64,000 bases of DNA from positions 8,268,501-8,332,500 of the forward strand of contig NC_091247.1 of the NCBI RefSeq assembly GCF_042477335.2, in the 5' to 3' direction. The notes below the pieces were generated by a model. That model was given only the letters and a program-made list of their open reading frames with translations, had not been told where the DNA came from and ran no database searches. This stretch comes from Ovis canadensis (lineage: Eukaryota > Chordata > Mammalia > Artiodactyla > Bovidae). The position numbers and the translations under genes were made by a program. Numbering within the stretch: position 1 is the first letter of the stretch; every line of letters starts with the position of its first letter. Below, piece by piece: positions 22,772 to 36,900 of this stretch.

Positions 22772-22914
22772 TGGGCTTTCCTGGTGGCTCAGACGGTAAG
22801 AAGCTGTTCAATCCCTGGGTCAGGAAGATCCTCTGGAGAAGCGAATGGCTAGCCACTCCAGTATTCTTGCCTGGAGAATTCCATTGACAGAGGAGCCTGG
22901 TGGGCTACAGTCCA
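22772..22914 (+). mobile_element. BOV-A2/Bov-tA SINE, 5' part, interrupted by BovB
   Basis: From GTGGGCTTTCCTGGTGGCTC to GGGCTACAGTCCA; an internal deletion removed part of the B-box region. The SINE resumes at 23812 after the BovB. Confidence 0.85.
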
Positions 22915-23811
22915 GTTTAGTTCAGTCGCTCAGTCGTGTCCGACTCTGCGACCCCACGGACTGCAGCACACCAGACACCTCCCTGTCCATTGCCAACTCC
23001 CGGAGTTACTCAAACTCATGTCCATTGAGTCGTTGATGCCATCCAACCGTCTCATCCTCTGTCGTCCCCTTCTGCCTTCAATCATTCCCAGCATCAAGGT
23101 CTTTTCTAATGAATCAGTTCTTCGCATCAGGTGGCCAAAGTATTGGAGTTTCAGCTTCAGCATCAGTCCTTTCACTGAATATTCAGGACTGAATTCCTTT
23201 AGGATGGACTGGTTGGATCTCCTTGCAGTCCAAGGGACTCTCAAGAGTCTTCTCCAACGCCACACTTCAAAAGCATCAATTCTTTGGCGCTCAGCTTTCT
23301 TCATAGTCCAACTCTCACATGCATACATGACTACTGGAAAAACTGTAGCTTTGACCAGACGGACCTTTGTTGGCAAAGTAATGTCTCTGCTTTTTAATAT
23401 GCTGTCTAGGTTGGTCATAACTTTCTTTCCAAGGAGTAAGTGTCTTTTAATTTCATGGCTGCAGTCACCATCTGCAGTGATTCTGGAGCCCCAAAAAAGT
23501 CTGTCACTGTTTCCACTGTTTCCCCATCTATTTCCCATGAAGTGATGGGAACAGATGCCATGATCTTCGTTTTCTGAATGTTGAGTTTTAAGCCAACTTT
23601 TTCACTCTCCTCTTTCATCAAGAGGCTCCTTAGTTCTTTGCTTTCTGCAGTAAGGGTGGTGTCATCTGCATATCTGAGGTTTTTCCCAGGAATCTTGATT
23701 CCAGCCTGTGCTTCATCCAGCCCAGCCTTTCTCATGATGTACTCTGCATATAAGTTAAATAAGCAGGGTGACAATATACAGCCTTGACCGACTCCTTTCA
23801 CTCTCTGGAAC
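22915..23811 (-). mobile_element. BovB (RTE) LINE, 5'-truncated, inserted into a SINE
   Basis: The minus-strand frame 22930-23538 reads as the BovB C-terminal region (MYACESWTMKKAERQRIDAF). The adjoining frame 23415-23819 carries the reverse transcriptase motif RYADDTTL and GLKLNIQKTKIM. A frameshift separates them. Flanked by CAGTCCA at 22908-22914 and 23812-23818. Confidence 0.93.
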
Positions 23812-23870
23812 CAGTCCATGAGGTTGCGGAGTCAGACACGACTAAGCACAACTTTTACTTTTTTTTTTTT
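23812..23870 (+). mobile_element. SINE 3' part, continuation after the BovB
   Basis: Duplicated CAGTCCA then TGAGGTTGCGGAGTCAGA and CACGACTAAGCACAACTTTT, the normal Bov-tA tail, followed by a T run. Confidence 0.82.
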
Positions 23871-24084
23871 CCATGCGAAGTGAAAAATCAGTATATAAAA
23901 TAAATGATGGGGGGGAAATGTTCCTCTCAGCTTTGCAATGGGCTCAGACAACCCAAGGAAACAGATGCTGCCAGCAGGAGCAAGCCATGCCTGGTTCAGA
24001 CCCCATCTTTGCATGCCCCTGCCCCCCTCCCCTCCAGGTGAAGACAGCACAGGGAGGGGAATCGCCAGAGGCTATTCTCCACAG

Positions 24085-24352
24085 CACTGCTGCTGCTGCT
24101 GCTGCTAAGTCGCTTCAGTTGTGTCGACTCTGTGCGACCCCATAGATGGCAGCCGACCAGGCTCCCCCATCCCTGGGATTCTCCAGGCAAGAACACTGAA
24201 GTGGGTTGCCATTTCCTTCTCCAATGCATGAAAGCGAAAAGTGAAAGCGAAGTTGCTCAGTCGTGCCCGACTCTTCGAGACCCCATGGACTGCAGCCTAC
24301 CAGGCTCCTCTGTCCATGAGATTTTCTGGGCAAGAGTACTGGAGTGGGGTCT
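24085..24352 (-). mobile_element. Bov-tA dimer-type SINE with (CTG)n
   Basis: Two consecutive reverse Bov-tA units (AAGTCGCTTCAGTTGTGTCG ..., then GTTGCTCAGTCGTGCCCGAC ...) joined by ATGCATGAAAGCGAAAAGTG. A run of six to seven CTG triplets lies at the + strand left end. Confidence 0.88.
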
Positions 24353-24516
24353 GTAGCACTGCAGAAGTCACCAAAATCTTAAAGCTGGTTGACTGATTCA
24401 AAGCTCCCAGTTGTGTCAGGCTTCATTCTGGACACGGGATACAGACCCTTTCCTCAGGGGGCTCACAGTCAAGTGGGCCAGGTCAACTAGTAAATAAGGT
24501 AATTAAAACGCAATGA

Positions 24517-24812
24517 TGGGGCTTCCCTGGTGGCTCACTGGTAAAGAGTCCACCTGCCAGTGCAGGAGACACGGTTGGATCCCCGATCCAGGAAGCCCCC
24601 ACATGCTGCGGAGCAGCTAAGTCCTGTGCACCACAAGTAGAGTCTGTGCTCATAGGACCTGCAAGCCGCAGCGACTGAAGCCCGCGTGCCCGAGCCCGTG
24701 CTCTGCAACGAAGAAGCTACGGCAATAAAAGGCTCTGTACGGCGACTAGAGAAAAGCCCTCGCAGTAACGAAGACCCAGCGCAGCCAAAAATTAATAAAA
24801 TTTAAAAAACAG
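24517..24812 (+). mobile_element. CHR-2-like long tRNA SINE with target-site duplication
   Basis: GGGGCTTCCCTGGTGGCTCA, then the characteristic body ACATGCTGCGGAGCAGCTAA, GACTGAAGCCCGCGTGCC, GAAGACCCAGCGCAGCCAA and an A-rich tail. An exact 11-bp repeat AAACGCAATGA flanks it at 24506-24516 and 24813-24823. Confidence 0.9.
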
Positions 24813-25239
24813 AAACGCAATGACAAGCGTCTTCTTGGTGATGCAGTTGGGGAAGGGATTCCGGCTTCTCCCTCTCCTCCCACCCTAGGCCGGTCCTTGA
24901 ACTTTTTCTTTACCTTACCCTCAACAGACACGTTCGGGCCTCGGGACCAGGAAGTAGCGCCCTCGGTTGCTGGAGTCTGCTATACACCACTGACTCAGAC
25001 TGTGATCTGAAAAGTTCTCGCCTCTCTCTTGAGCCTCCTTTTCCCCACCTGAAACACGGGACTTCTGACCACTCACCCCCATCCTGTTCTGGCTTTAGGA
25101 CCCTGGGATATTGAGAGATGGGCTTTTTTTTTTTTTCTCTCGGGCGAGTTCGACAGGACCGAGCCCACAAGTGCCAAGCCAGTCTCAGTTCCTCAATTCG
25201 GTCTCACTGCCGAGAGATTCGGGAACGCGTCACAGAATG

Positions 25240-25420
25240 TCCTCGAGAAACTACATTTCCCGACATGCAAAGAGGAGGCGGTGCCCGCCCGTCTCCGGCG
25301 ACGTGGTCCTGGGCCAGCTTGAGGACTGCGACTCCCGGCGTGCCCCGCGGCCCAAGGCCGGAAGGGCCCGATCCGGAACCGGATGGGGCTTGCGTCTCCG
25401 GTGCCTGAAGCGCTGGGGAA
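25240..25420 (+). promoter_or_regulatory. DPM2: DPM2 promoter and 5'UTR, CpG-rich
   Basis: CpG-dense sequence without a TATA box directly upstream of the ATG. It holds two ZNF143/THAP11-like 19-mers at 25250-25268 and 25325-25343 and an ETS-type CCGGAAG at 25358-25364. The transcription start is not visible but probably lies among these sites, making exon 1 roughly 100-150 nt. Confidence 0.7.
25250..25268 (+). promoter_or_regulatory. ZNF143/THAP11-type site (SBS-like)
   Basis: ACTACATTTCCCGACATGC matches the conserved promoter motif ACTAYRNNNCCCR exactly and extends into the GCATGC-like 3' half of the long ZNF143 (SBS) site. Such sites are typical of TATA-less housekeeping promoters. Confidence 0.65.
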
Positions 25421-27755
<2,335 letters not shown>

Positions 27756-28315
27756 AGGCCCAGCAGGAATGAGGCTGCTGGCTCCATCTCTGCTTCTTCT
27801 CCAGGGCAGACCCAGTGGGGGTGCCCACAGGACCCATCCAGGCACTGAGACCCCCTCAAGCTTGATTGCCCTGCAGACACCCCTGTGGGATAGAAGCTGT
27901 TCAGGACTCACCCCTGGCTGACCAGGGCCCCTGCTCCTTCCAGAAGCCAGGGAGGAGAAGTACCTGGAAGTCTCCATCTCACCCCCCTTCTGGCTCAGGA
28001 CCTGCAAGGTGCTGGTCCCTCTCCACATACACACACACCTCACCTTGAGACTCCCTATCATTTTTCCCGCTGGGTTCTACACTTGCCTCAGTTTCCTTCT
28101 TGTCACATGATGGTTGGACTTGGCAGGTTCTGGGGCGTCATGTGACCTCTTCCCGCATGTCCTGCTCCTCCACAGAGGCAGCCTTCCCAGGTCTGACATA
28201 GCCCCAGACCCCACAAGGATCTCTGGACCTGGAGAGCCTAGAGGGAGGCCCAGCCCCCCAGCCTCAGGGCTGGCCTGATGGGAGAGCTGAACAATAAACA
28301 TCGTTGTCTTTGTCT
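27756..28315 (+). other. DPM2: DPM2 3'UTR with AATAAA at 28293-28298
   Basis: Untranslated tail of the last exon. AATAAA (28293-28298) is followed by U/GU-rich TCGTTGTCTTTGTCTC, so cleavage is expected near 28315. No repeat insertion was seen in it. Confidence 0.8.
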
Positions 28316-30700
28316 CAGTGCCGTCCCTGACCTGAGGAGCTCAGGGGCTGGGAGCTGGCCTTTGCATTGGTCTCAGATCAGGAGACACTGGTCTGTGGGG
28401 TACCTCCTGGATTATCCCTGTGCTGGACACAGGACAGTGCAGGGGCCAGGACCGATGTGGATCTGGCCTGGTGCAGCTCACAGCGGGGGAGTCTGGAGGC
28501 ATGGCGGTCTGCCAGACGTCACATCAGCCTCTACCTCGCCTCTCCTGTGCCAGCCCAGCCAGTGGGCACTGGTATATTAAGGACCCTCAGACCCCTAAAA
28601 GTCCAAGCCCATCATCTGTCTGGTACCCAGCAGCCCAACTTAGTGTGGCTCTGAGCAGAGGGCCGCTGTGAGCCACAGCAGGGCTGTTTCCACTGTGTTC
28701 CGGTTGACTGGTCCAGGCCTCAGCTCGAGCCCCTGGCAATCCCACCATGCCCCTCTGGGCAGCCAGCTCTTCCATTCACAGTGTGAGCCTCCACCCCTCA
28801 CTTCCTTGGGCACTCATTCTCCCTCCAGTTAGCAGAGGTGTCCCGCCTGCCTCATCAGAGGAAAGAGCCCAACTGCAGGCACACCTGCCCTGTCCTTAAC
28901 CTGTTCCCCTCTCCATCCTCCAGTCCAGGCGGAGCTGCCCTCCTGGACTCTGGGTCCTGTCCTCTCCCACCTCTGTGGCAAGAGCCTGCTATCTGATGAT
29001 CTCTCTCAGGGGAACAGCCTCTGCCTCTCAACATGGTCCTCCAGTGTTAATGTGTTGCAGGCTCCATATAAGGGACCCTCCATCAACCCCTTAACTCCCT
29101 CTAGGTCTCTCCCTGTCTCTTCACAACCAAATTTCCCCAAAGGGTATCCACCTCTGCCCCCTGCTTTTCCTCTCCTCCCACTGTGCTTGGCAGCTTTTCA
29201 GGAGGGCTGCACTCAGACCACCAGTGATGTCCAGTCTTTACATCAGAGGCATGTTCCTTATCTGCCACATTTGGCCAGTGACATTCTGCACCCCCCCACC
29301 CCTGGGTGAATTCTCCTCTCTCACATTCATGCTTCTCTCCTGCTGTGAGGGGGTAGGTTTCTCAGGACTCAGTCACAGGCCTTTTCACCCCACACTCTTA
29401 GGGGTGACCTTATCCTCAACCGGGTTTGCTTCCAGCCCAGCTTTCTCCTGAGCCTAAAGGTGTTGCATGTGTGCCAGCTGCCCACCTGACATCCCCATCG
29501 ATGTCACAGACAGTGGCTTTCCTCTTCCACCCCACATCCACCAGACCCAAATCCTATCAATTCTTGCCATTTCTTCCCCCACCCCAGGCACCTTCCTGAT
29601 GCAAAGCCACCATCCTCTGCCCTAAATCACCAAAAGTGTCCTCACTTCTCTCCCCACTCCCCCACAATCCAGCTGCATGACAACCAGTGACCTTTGGAAA
29701 ACATCTGAGTTTCTTTTTTACTTTTCCTGAGCATCTTTCTCACACATTGCTTCTCTGGGTTCCCATCCCTCTCCTCCCATGGCTGACAAGAGCCTCCATG
29801 CTCCCTTCTGAACTCTCCTCCAGCCATACTGGCCTTTCATTTCCTGGGAGTCACTGAGGTTCTGTGTACATCCTACTTGCACTGGTTCAGCATATACCAG
29901 TTTCTCAAACACCAGTTTGTGCCAGCAACTGAGCCAGGAAAGGAGGTTGCCCTCCTTGCACTCTGGGTGGGGGAGAGGGGGATGTAATAAATAAATGAAC
30001 AAGACAGTCTCTGACAGTGTTAAGCATGATGAAGAATAAAAGTGATGTGATCATGACTGAGGGGAGGGGACACTAAGAGTAAGGCAAGGTGATAAGGAAT
30101 AAAGCAAATCAGGTGTGTGTGTGGAGTGGGGGGGCCTACTTCAGGCAGAAGGAGCAGCACCTGCAAAAGCCTGGAGATTTGAAAGAGGGTCCAGAGTCCC
30201 TGTGCAGGGTGCAGGGAGAGTGAGTTGAGAGGAGTCTTAAGAGTAGGCAGATGGGCCTGGGCCGTACTGGGAGGTTTGGACTGTTTCAGTGCCTTGGGAA
30301 GCCACTGGAGGCTTTGGGCCCGACAGTGACATCATCCGATTTATGCTTTTAAAGCTCACGCAGGCAGCTGTGTTCCTCTCACCCTAAAATCCGCCCTCCC
30401 CAGCGCCCCCGCCCCCTCCCCCCCACCACACACCCCGGCCTACACTGCTCCTGGCCCATAGTGAGTGTTCAAAATAAGTGTTGAATGAATACATACCCCT
30501 GACTTCCTGTGTGACCTGGACGTAGTCACTTCTCTTACTGAACCTGTTTCCTTACCCGAAATACGGTCTGTGGGATTTTCATGCCAGAGTGGGTGGGCGG
30601 GACTGGATTTAGGTTACCGGCCTCCCGAACTCCCGGAGATCTGAGTCTCCCACACTCGGAAGGGAACGGGGGGTGGGGGTCTTCACGCCGCAGAGACCCT
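28316..30700. other. DPM2-PIP5KL1 intergenic spacer
   Basis: No gene supported. 28700-29650 is C/T-rich and low in CpG with no recognisable element. 29980-30370 resembles an old, diverged interspersed repeat of the 'AATAAATAAATGAACAAGA ... GGAAGCCACTGGAGGCTTTG' type seen widely in mammals; I cannot assign its family with confidence. CpG content rises from about 30580 toward the PIP5KL1 promoter. Confidence 0.6.
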
Positions 30701-30929
30701 AACCAACACGCGACGGCCCCGCCCCGCCTGGACCGCTGTCCGAAGGGTGCTGCAGCCCCGGAGGCGGGACCCGCAGGCGAGCCCCGGGGCCCCCTTTCGG
30801 ATTGGGTGCAGCCGTGACCGGCACCGCTCGATTGGTCGATCCAGAGGCAGGGGCGGGGCCCGGCTCCTGCTGCGGGGCTACCCAGCAGCTGGGAACGCGG
30901 CCGGAGCCCGGGAAGCTGCTGCGGGGGCG
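30700..30929 (+). promoter_or_regulatory. PIP5KL1: PIP5KL1 promoter, CpG-rich with two inverted CCAAT boxes and a GC box
   Basis: Two ATTGG (CCAAT on the other strand) start exactly 30 bp apart at 30801 and 30831, about three helical turns, the arrangement favoured by NF-Y. A GC box GGGGCGGGGC follows at 30850-30859, and the ATG lies 70 bp beyond. No TATA box is apparent. Confidence 0.65.
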
Positions 30930-33900
30930 ATGGCCGCGCCGAGCCCGGGGCCCCGCGAGGTAGGTGCAGACCCGAGAGAGGACAGGAAAGGAAAGGGTTG
31001 GAGAGCAGGGGCCGGGTCTCCCCGCCCTGTAAGGGGCGGACGCATCCCTATCCAAACCCAGAAGGGGTCCTGCGCTTGGGCGGGACTGGGACACGCCCCA
31101 CATGGGGCTGCTGGTCTGAAGTGGGGAGTCCAGCGGGTTTTCCACGAGAACTTGCTTGGTTTCTTCATTGTAAAGTGGGGACAATAATAAAAGCGTTTCC
31201 TTCATAGGGCGGTTAGGTCAAGCTCTCAGCTAGGGCTGGGCTCATGGTGGGTGCCGACTGAGGATGGGTCAGAAGCTGTGACCTCAGCTTCGTGGAGACC
31301 TGCCGCGCCGGACTGGAGGAATTCGGCTTAGACGAGTAGAATAGATGACTCAATCACTGACATCACAGCTCCTACTATAAGGAGATCCTGTGCACGGTGC
31401 TCAGACTCAACAGTAACCACAGTTAATACCAGCCACGAAGGAGTTACTGTAGTTCTCAGTTTACAGACTAGAAAGCGAGGTGCAGAAAGGTTAGGTGATT
31501 TACCTAAGGTTACACAGCTAGTGAGAGGCTGCGGGACGAATGCTCTACCCGCTGATAGTAAGAACCATCACTATGAGTGCTGACTGAATGCCAGGCACGG
31601 TCTTCTCACAACACGCCGTGAGGTGGGTACCAGCCTTTCCTGCATTTTACAACTAAGGGAACTGAGGCAGAGAGAGATGAGAGAGCTGACAAACAATGAT
31701 GTGGGACTCAGACCAGGGTCTTTCTCCCGTGGGGTGCTGGCTGCCCCGTGCTGACTGCTTCTGGTGCCTCCCACCCCAGATCCTGGCCCCCTCCCCAGAG
31801 GCTGGACGCAGAGCAGCTGCTTCAAGCTCTGGCCACCGTGGCCTCCTCTGGCGTCTCCGAGACAAGCAGTGTCGTCTGGGGCTGTTTGAAATTGGCCCGG
31901 GGCACGAGCTGCACCAGCTGATGTGCCTGATGCAGGCGGGACTGTGGGCTGCCACTCAAGTGTCCAGGGACCACCCACCCGCGGTGAGTGGCTGGTTCTG
32001 TGCACCTCCACTAACAGCGAGACCAGGCTGACGCCCCGTCCTGCTAATAATGTAGGGCTGGAGATCAGAGCAGGCCAGATAGAAGGGCAGGAAGGCCGGG
32101 ACTCGGTGCAGGGAAGGAGGGACATTTCTGGGCTGAGGCCAGGAAGCCAGAAAGCCCAAGGTGTGTTGAGGGTGTGAGGAAGCCCTTGAACCCATGTGGT
32201 GGATGTGTGATCTAGGTGGGTATCTGCCTCTCTTTAGGCCTCAGTGTCTCCATCTGTATAATGGGTGGGACGGATTGTACACCTTGGTCTCTGAGGTCCT
32301 CCCTTTCCACCAGGGTGTGCGGTTGAGAAGGGACCCCACCCCCACCCTACCAGCTCTGCCCATCCTCCCCAGAGCTCTGGCTAGGGCCAGGCTGGCTCAG
32401 CAGAAAGGGTCGCCCACTGCAAGCTCAGCAGCTGGACAGCCCCGGGTGAGCATGTGTGTCGTTTGTGTGTGTGCACACATGTGCAGTGTGACCCCGTCCT
32501 AGCACAGGGACCTGGAGGTCCAAGGAGATGCAGGAGTCCTCTAAATCTCATCACCTGCTGAAAATCTTGCAGGGTTCCCCAATTCTCAGCATGGCCTCAG
32601 CATCCTGCTGGCTCAAGCTCAAGGGCCATCTGTCCAGCCTCATTCTTAGTCCACCCCTCCCTTATTCTCTTCAGTCTCGGCCTCTCCTCTTCCCAGTGGC
32701 CATCACTGCTGTTCCCCCTGCTGTAAGCACCTTGCTCCCCGTCTTCACTACCCTCACATTCCACCTTAGGGGCACCTCCTCCAGGGAGTTTTCCCTGATC
32801 CTTCTCCTCCCAGGCTCAGTCAGGCAGGTCCCTAGACTTCAAGGCCACCCCCTTTTACCGGGAGGGCATCTGGGGACACTTTGGCCAGCGTGTGTCTGGG
32901 CACATGTGCCAGGCTCTAGCTCAGAGACTGCTGTGGGGGACTCAGCAGGAATAAGACACACCTGGGACCTGCCCTCGCTCACTCTTCCCTCTAGCTCTGG
33001 GAAGGCTGGCCATCTCCCTGCTCAACTCAGGCACACCCAGATTAGTCCCCAGCAGCTGGAGGAACCACATGGCAGGGGTGGGGGGGGTGGGGGTGGTGAG
33101 GCGGGGTGCCAGACCCTGGGCTGGCAGCGCCGGCTGAGACTTGCCCTGGGCCGCTCTGCTCCTTGCTGCAGGGGCTGCCCACAGAGGAGGATTTTTCCGA
33201 AGTCCTGACCCAGGTTCATGAGGTAGGAAGCCCAAGACTGCTGCATGGAAGGGAATGTGTTCAGCTCTCCTCCTCTGTTGCCCCATCAGTTGCAGTGGGA
33301 GTGATGGCTTGACCCCGGGGTCTTGCAGAAAGGGTGTGCTTAACCCTGACCCTCCCGCGGGAGGCCCAACTGCACACCCCTGGACACCGGGGGACACTCT
33401 TGGGGGCTGTTCTTTCTCCTCGCAGGGCTTCGAGCTGGGCACCTTGGCTGGCCCCGCCTTCGCCCGACTGCGGCATTCCCTGGGGCTGGCCGAGGAGGAC
33501 TACCAGGCCGCTCTGGGTCCCGGCCGCCCCTACCTGCAGTTCCTCAGCACCTCCAAGAGCAAGGCCAGCTTCTTTCTGTCGTGAGCTGGTGGCAGGGGTG
33601 GGGAATGGCAGGGGGAGTGGTGTTGGGGGAGGGGGCTCGGGGGAGGGGTGCGATTGAGGAGAGAGAGAATGGCCAGGTTAGGTTGGGTCAGGTCCAGATA
33701 GCGGTCGGATGGAGAGGGGCGGGGACAGGAGGCCAGACGGGCGGTGAGGAGGCGGCTTCTGACCGGCCTCGACAGTGACCTCTCCCTCCCGCCCCTCAGC
33801 CACGACCAACGCTTCTTCCTGAAGACCCTGCGGAGCCGGGAGGTGCAGGCGCTGCTCGCCCATCTGCCCCGCTACGTGCATCACCTGCAGCGACACCCGC

Positions 33901-36900
33901 ACTCACTGCTCGCACGGTTGCTGGGTACGGCCTGTCCGACCTGTCCGGGACTGCAGGGGACAGGGAGGTGGGAGGAGAGAGGGCGAGAAGGGGAGGGGTC
34001 GGAGAGTGGGAAGGTTCTAGGATCGGGGGTGCTGGGGGGACCTGAGTCCGAGCAGGATGGAAGGCACTAGGCAACAGAGAGGCGGGGGCCAAGTCCAGTG
34101 GGGAGGCGGGTCCTAGACAGCAATGTACAGCGGGGCGGGGTCGATGGGCGGGGCCAAGACCTGGCTGGGGCCCAAAGGGGGCGGGATTGGGATTGGACAG
34201 TGACCGGAGGAAGATTTGCGGGCCTGTTAGTCGCTCAGTAGTGTCCCTCTGCGACCCCATGGAGGGTAGCCTGTCAGTCTCCTCTGTCCATGGGATGGAT
34301 TCTCCAGGCAAGAATACTGGAGTGTGTAGCCGTTCCCTTCTCCAGGGGATCTTCCTAACCCACGGCTCGAACCCAAGTCTCCTGCATTGTAGGCAGATTC
34401 TTAACCGTCTGAGCCGCCCATTTGGGGCTAAATCTAGAAACAGGTCAAGTCGGGACACCACCCTCAAGTTGGGGAAGGGAGGGGTCAGGGGGCGCGGCCT
34501 GGAGGCTTGGGATGCGGCAGACCTCGAAGAGGACGCGTGGCCTGAAACTGGCACCGGACAGGACGGACCCGGGGGGGCGTATCCGAGTTTGCGCCCCTCA
34601 CCTGACGCGCTCTCCCCTTCCAGGAGTGCACAGTCTGCGGGTGGCTCGGGGAAAGAAGGTAGGTGAGGCCGAGCCGAGTGGACCGGGCCGGAGGGGGCGG
34701 TGGGAGGGTGAGACCCTGTCTCTTCTCACTCCCTACTCCCGTCCCCAGAAATACTTCATCGTCATGCAGAGCGTCTTCTACCCCGCCGGCCGCATCTCTG
34801 AGAGGTGAGTCGGCCTCCCAGCCCCGCCCAGAATGTACCACCTGAAGCGCCCACACTCATGGGATAGACAGCGAAAGATGGATCCCAAGATTTCTTGACG
34901 GGTCCGAGACCGTGATCCCCATGACCGCTGTCTCTTGAGCGCTCAGGAGGCAGTGGGTGCTGTGTTGAGTCATTTGCATTCATCATCTTCTTTCCCAGAG
35001 TATCTCTGAAGGGTAGGTGTCCTTATCATCCCCATTTTGTGGATGAGAAATTGAGGAAGGGAAATCTGCATAACTACCGCGCTAGAAGCTGGGATTCAAA
35101 CACAGCCTCTGATTGGGCACGGCCCTCTGAGCCTCCTAGTCCCCCCTCCTCTGCCACCAGAGCTCCACATCGGTGCTCCCCAGGGGCTGTAGACCTCCCA
35201 CAGGCCCTTGTGGTTCTGGGAGTAGTGTGGGCCCACTCTGTCAGATACCCCAAGGATGACAAGATGCCAAGAGGCAGGCACAGGTAGGGGGAAAGGCTGG
35301 ACTTGTGTTCGGCCTGAGCTGGAATCCCTGCTCTGCTCTTTAGTCACTGTGTGGTCTTGGGCAAATTTAAAAACCTCTCTGAGGTTTTTTTCTTCGTCTC
35401 TAACAAGGGAATGATAATGGACTGGGGTTGTGCTGAGAGTCTGAACAGTCACCCAGTGGCTGCTCTTGTATCACCTTGTGAGCTTTCCCATGTGTCTCAA
35501 GTCTGTATAAAGTGGAATTCTGGTAAAGAATCTGCCTGCAATTCGGGAGACCTGGGTTCAATCCCTGGGTTGGGAAGGTCCCCTGGAGAAGGGAAAGGCT
35601 ACCCACTCCAGTATTCTGGCCTGGAGAATTCCATGGACAGCCCATGTGGTCACAGACTCAGGCACGACTGAGCGACTTTCACTTTCACTTTCTGTCTCCC
35701 CCACCCCTCACCTCCAGGTATGACATCAAGGGCTGCGAGGTGAGCCGTTGGGTGGAGCCCGCCCCTGAGGGCAGCCTCCTTGTTCTGGTGCTGAAAGACC
35801 TCAACTTTCAGGGCAAGACCATCAATTTGGGTGAGCCATAGGGTGGTCACTGCCTGCTCTTCCTCTGTTTAGGGTGAAGTTAGAAGGGTGTCCTTGGCAC
35901 TATCCTCTGCCCGAGTCATTAACAGCCTAGATTCTGGACTCAAGTGGAGAGTCCTAGCTCCGTGACTCTCTAGCTAGGTGACCAAGGCAAATTACAGATG
36001 AGCTTGCCCATCTGTGAACTGGGACAGTAACGTCTCCTGCCCTCCCGGGGCAGGTGCGTGTGGAGCCCGCAGCACCTTGCCCGGCACTGGACGAGCACTC
36101 AGGTGGGGGCACTGATGCTCCGGCAGGGCCCCAGCGGAGCTGGTTCCTCCGCCAGATGGAATTGGACACTGCCTTCCTCCGGGAGCTCAACGTACTGGAT
36201 TACAGCCTCCTGATGGCCTTCCAGCGTCTTCATGAGGATGAGAGGGGCCCAGGCAGTAGCCTTATCTTCCGCACAGCCAGGTGGGCCCCCCAGAGGCAAC
36301 AGCAAGAATGAGGTGATGAGAGCATGGAAAAGATGGATGGTGTGTTGGGAGAAACAACACAGGCAAAGGTTCAAAGACTGGAAAGTGCAGTCTGTGTGTG
36401 TACATGTGTGTGGGGGGGGTTGCGGAGGAGGGGAGTGGAGAGCTGGAAAAGCCTGGCCAGCAGGGTTAGTGGGCACAGGTGGATCACAGCAGGGGAAAGA
36501 CCAGGTGAGATCCAATTGGATGAGGGCTTCGGTGTTGAAGAACCTGCCCGTTTTCCAGAAGGGAATGTGGAGTCATTGAAGATTTCAGACCTACTTCATT
36601 TTTGCCTTAGAAAGAGCCCTTGTCCCTTGACCCGGTCACTCCACTTCAAGGACCCTGAAGTCATTGCCTCTGGCACCATCCTTCCTCTTGAGTGCAGTCA
36701 ATCTTGCATGCTGACAACGAGGTTTTGGTTTTGAGAGGATGGGTTCATTCCCATTTTAGAGATGCGAAGACTGAGCCTCAGAGGGAGGAAATGAAGTTGT
36801 AGAATGACTTTTGAGGATTCATGTTAGTACTTGGTTAGTTACTTGGATTTCAGTCCTCCAACGTCCACTTTTGTAGTTGAACAGAATTACTCAGGGCTGC

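Noticed and set aside
22930-23819. Minus-strand frames with a reverse transcriptase motif taken as a gene
   Set aside because: They are a truncated, frameshifted BovB LINE, bounded by a target-site duplication, not a host gene or a retron-like system.
32528-33208. 226-codon frame in PIP5KL1 intron 2
   Set aside because: Runs through intron into the 33172 exon in a frame different from the coding one; no supported start or splice role.
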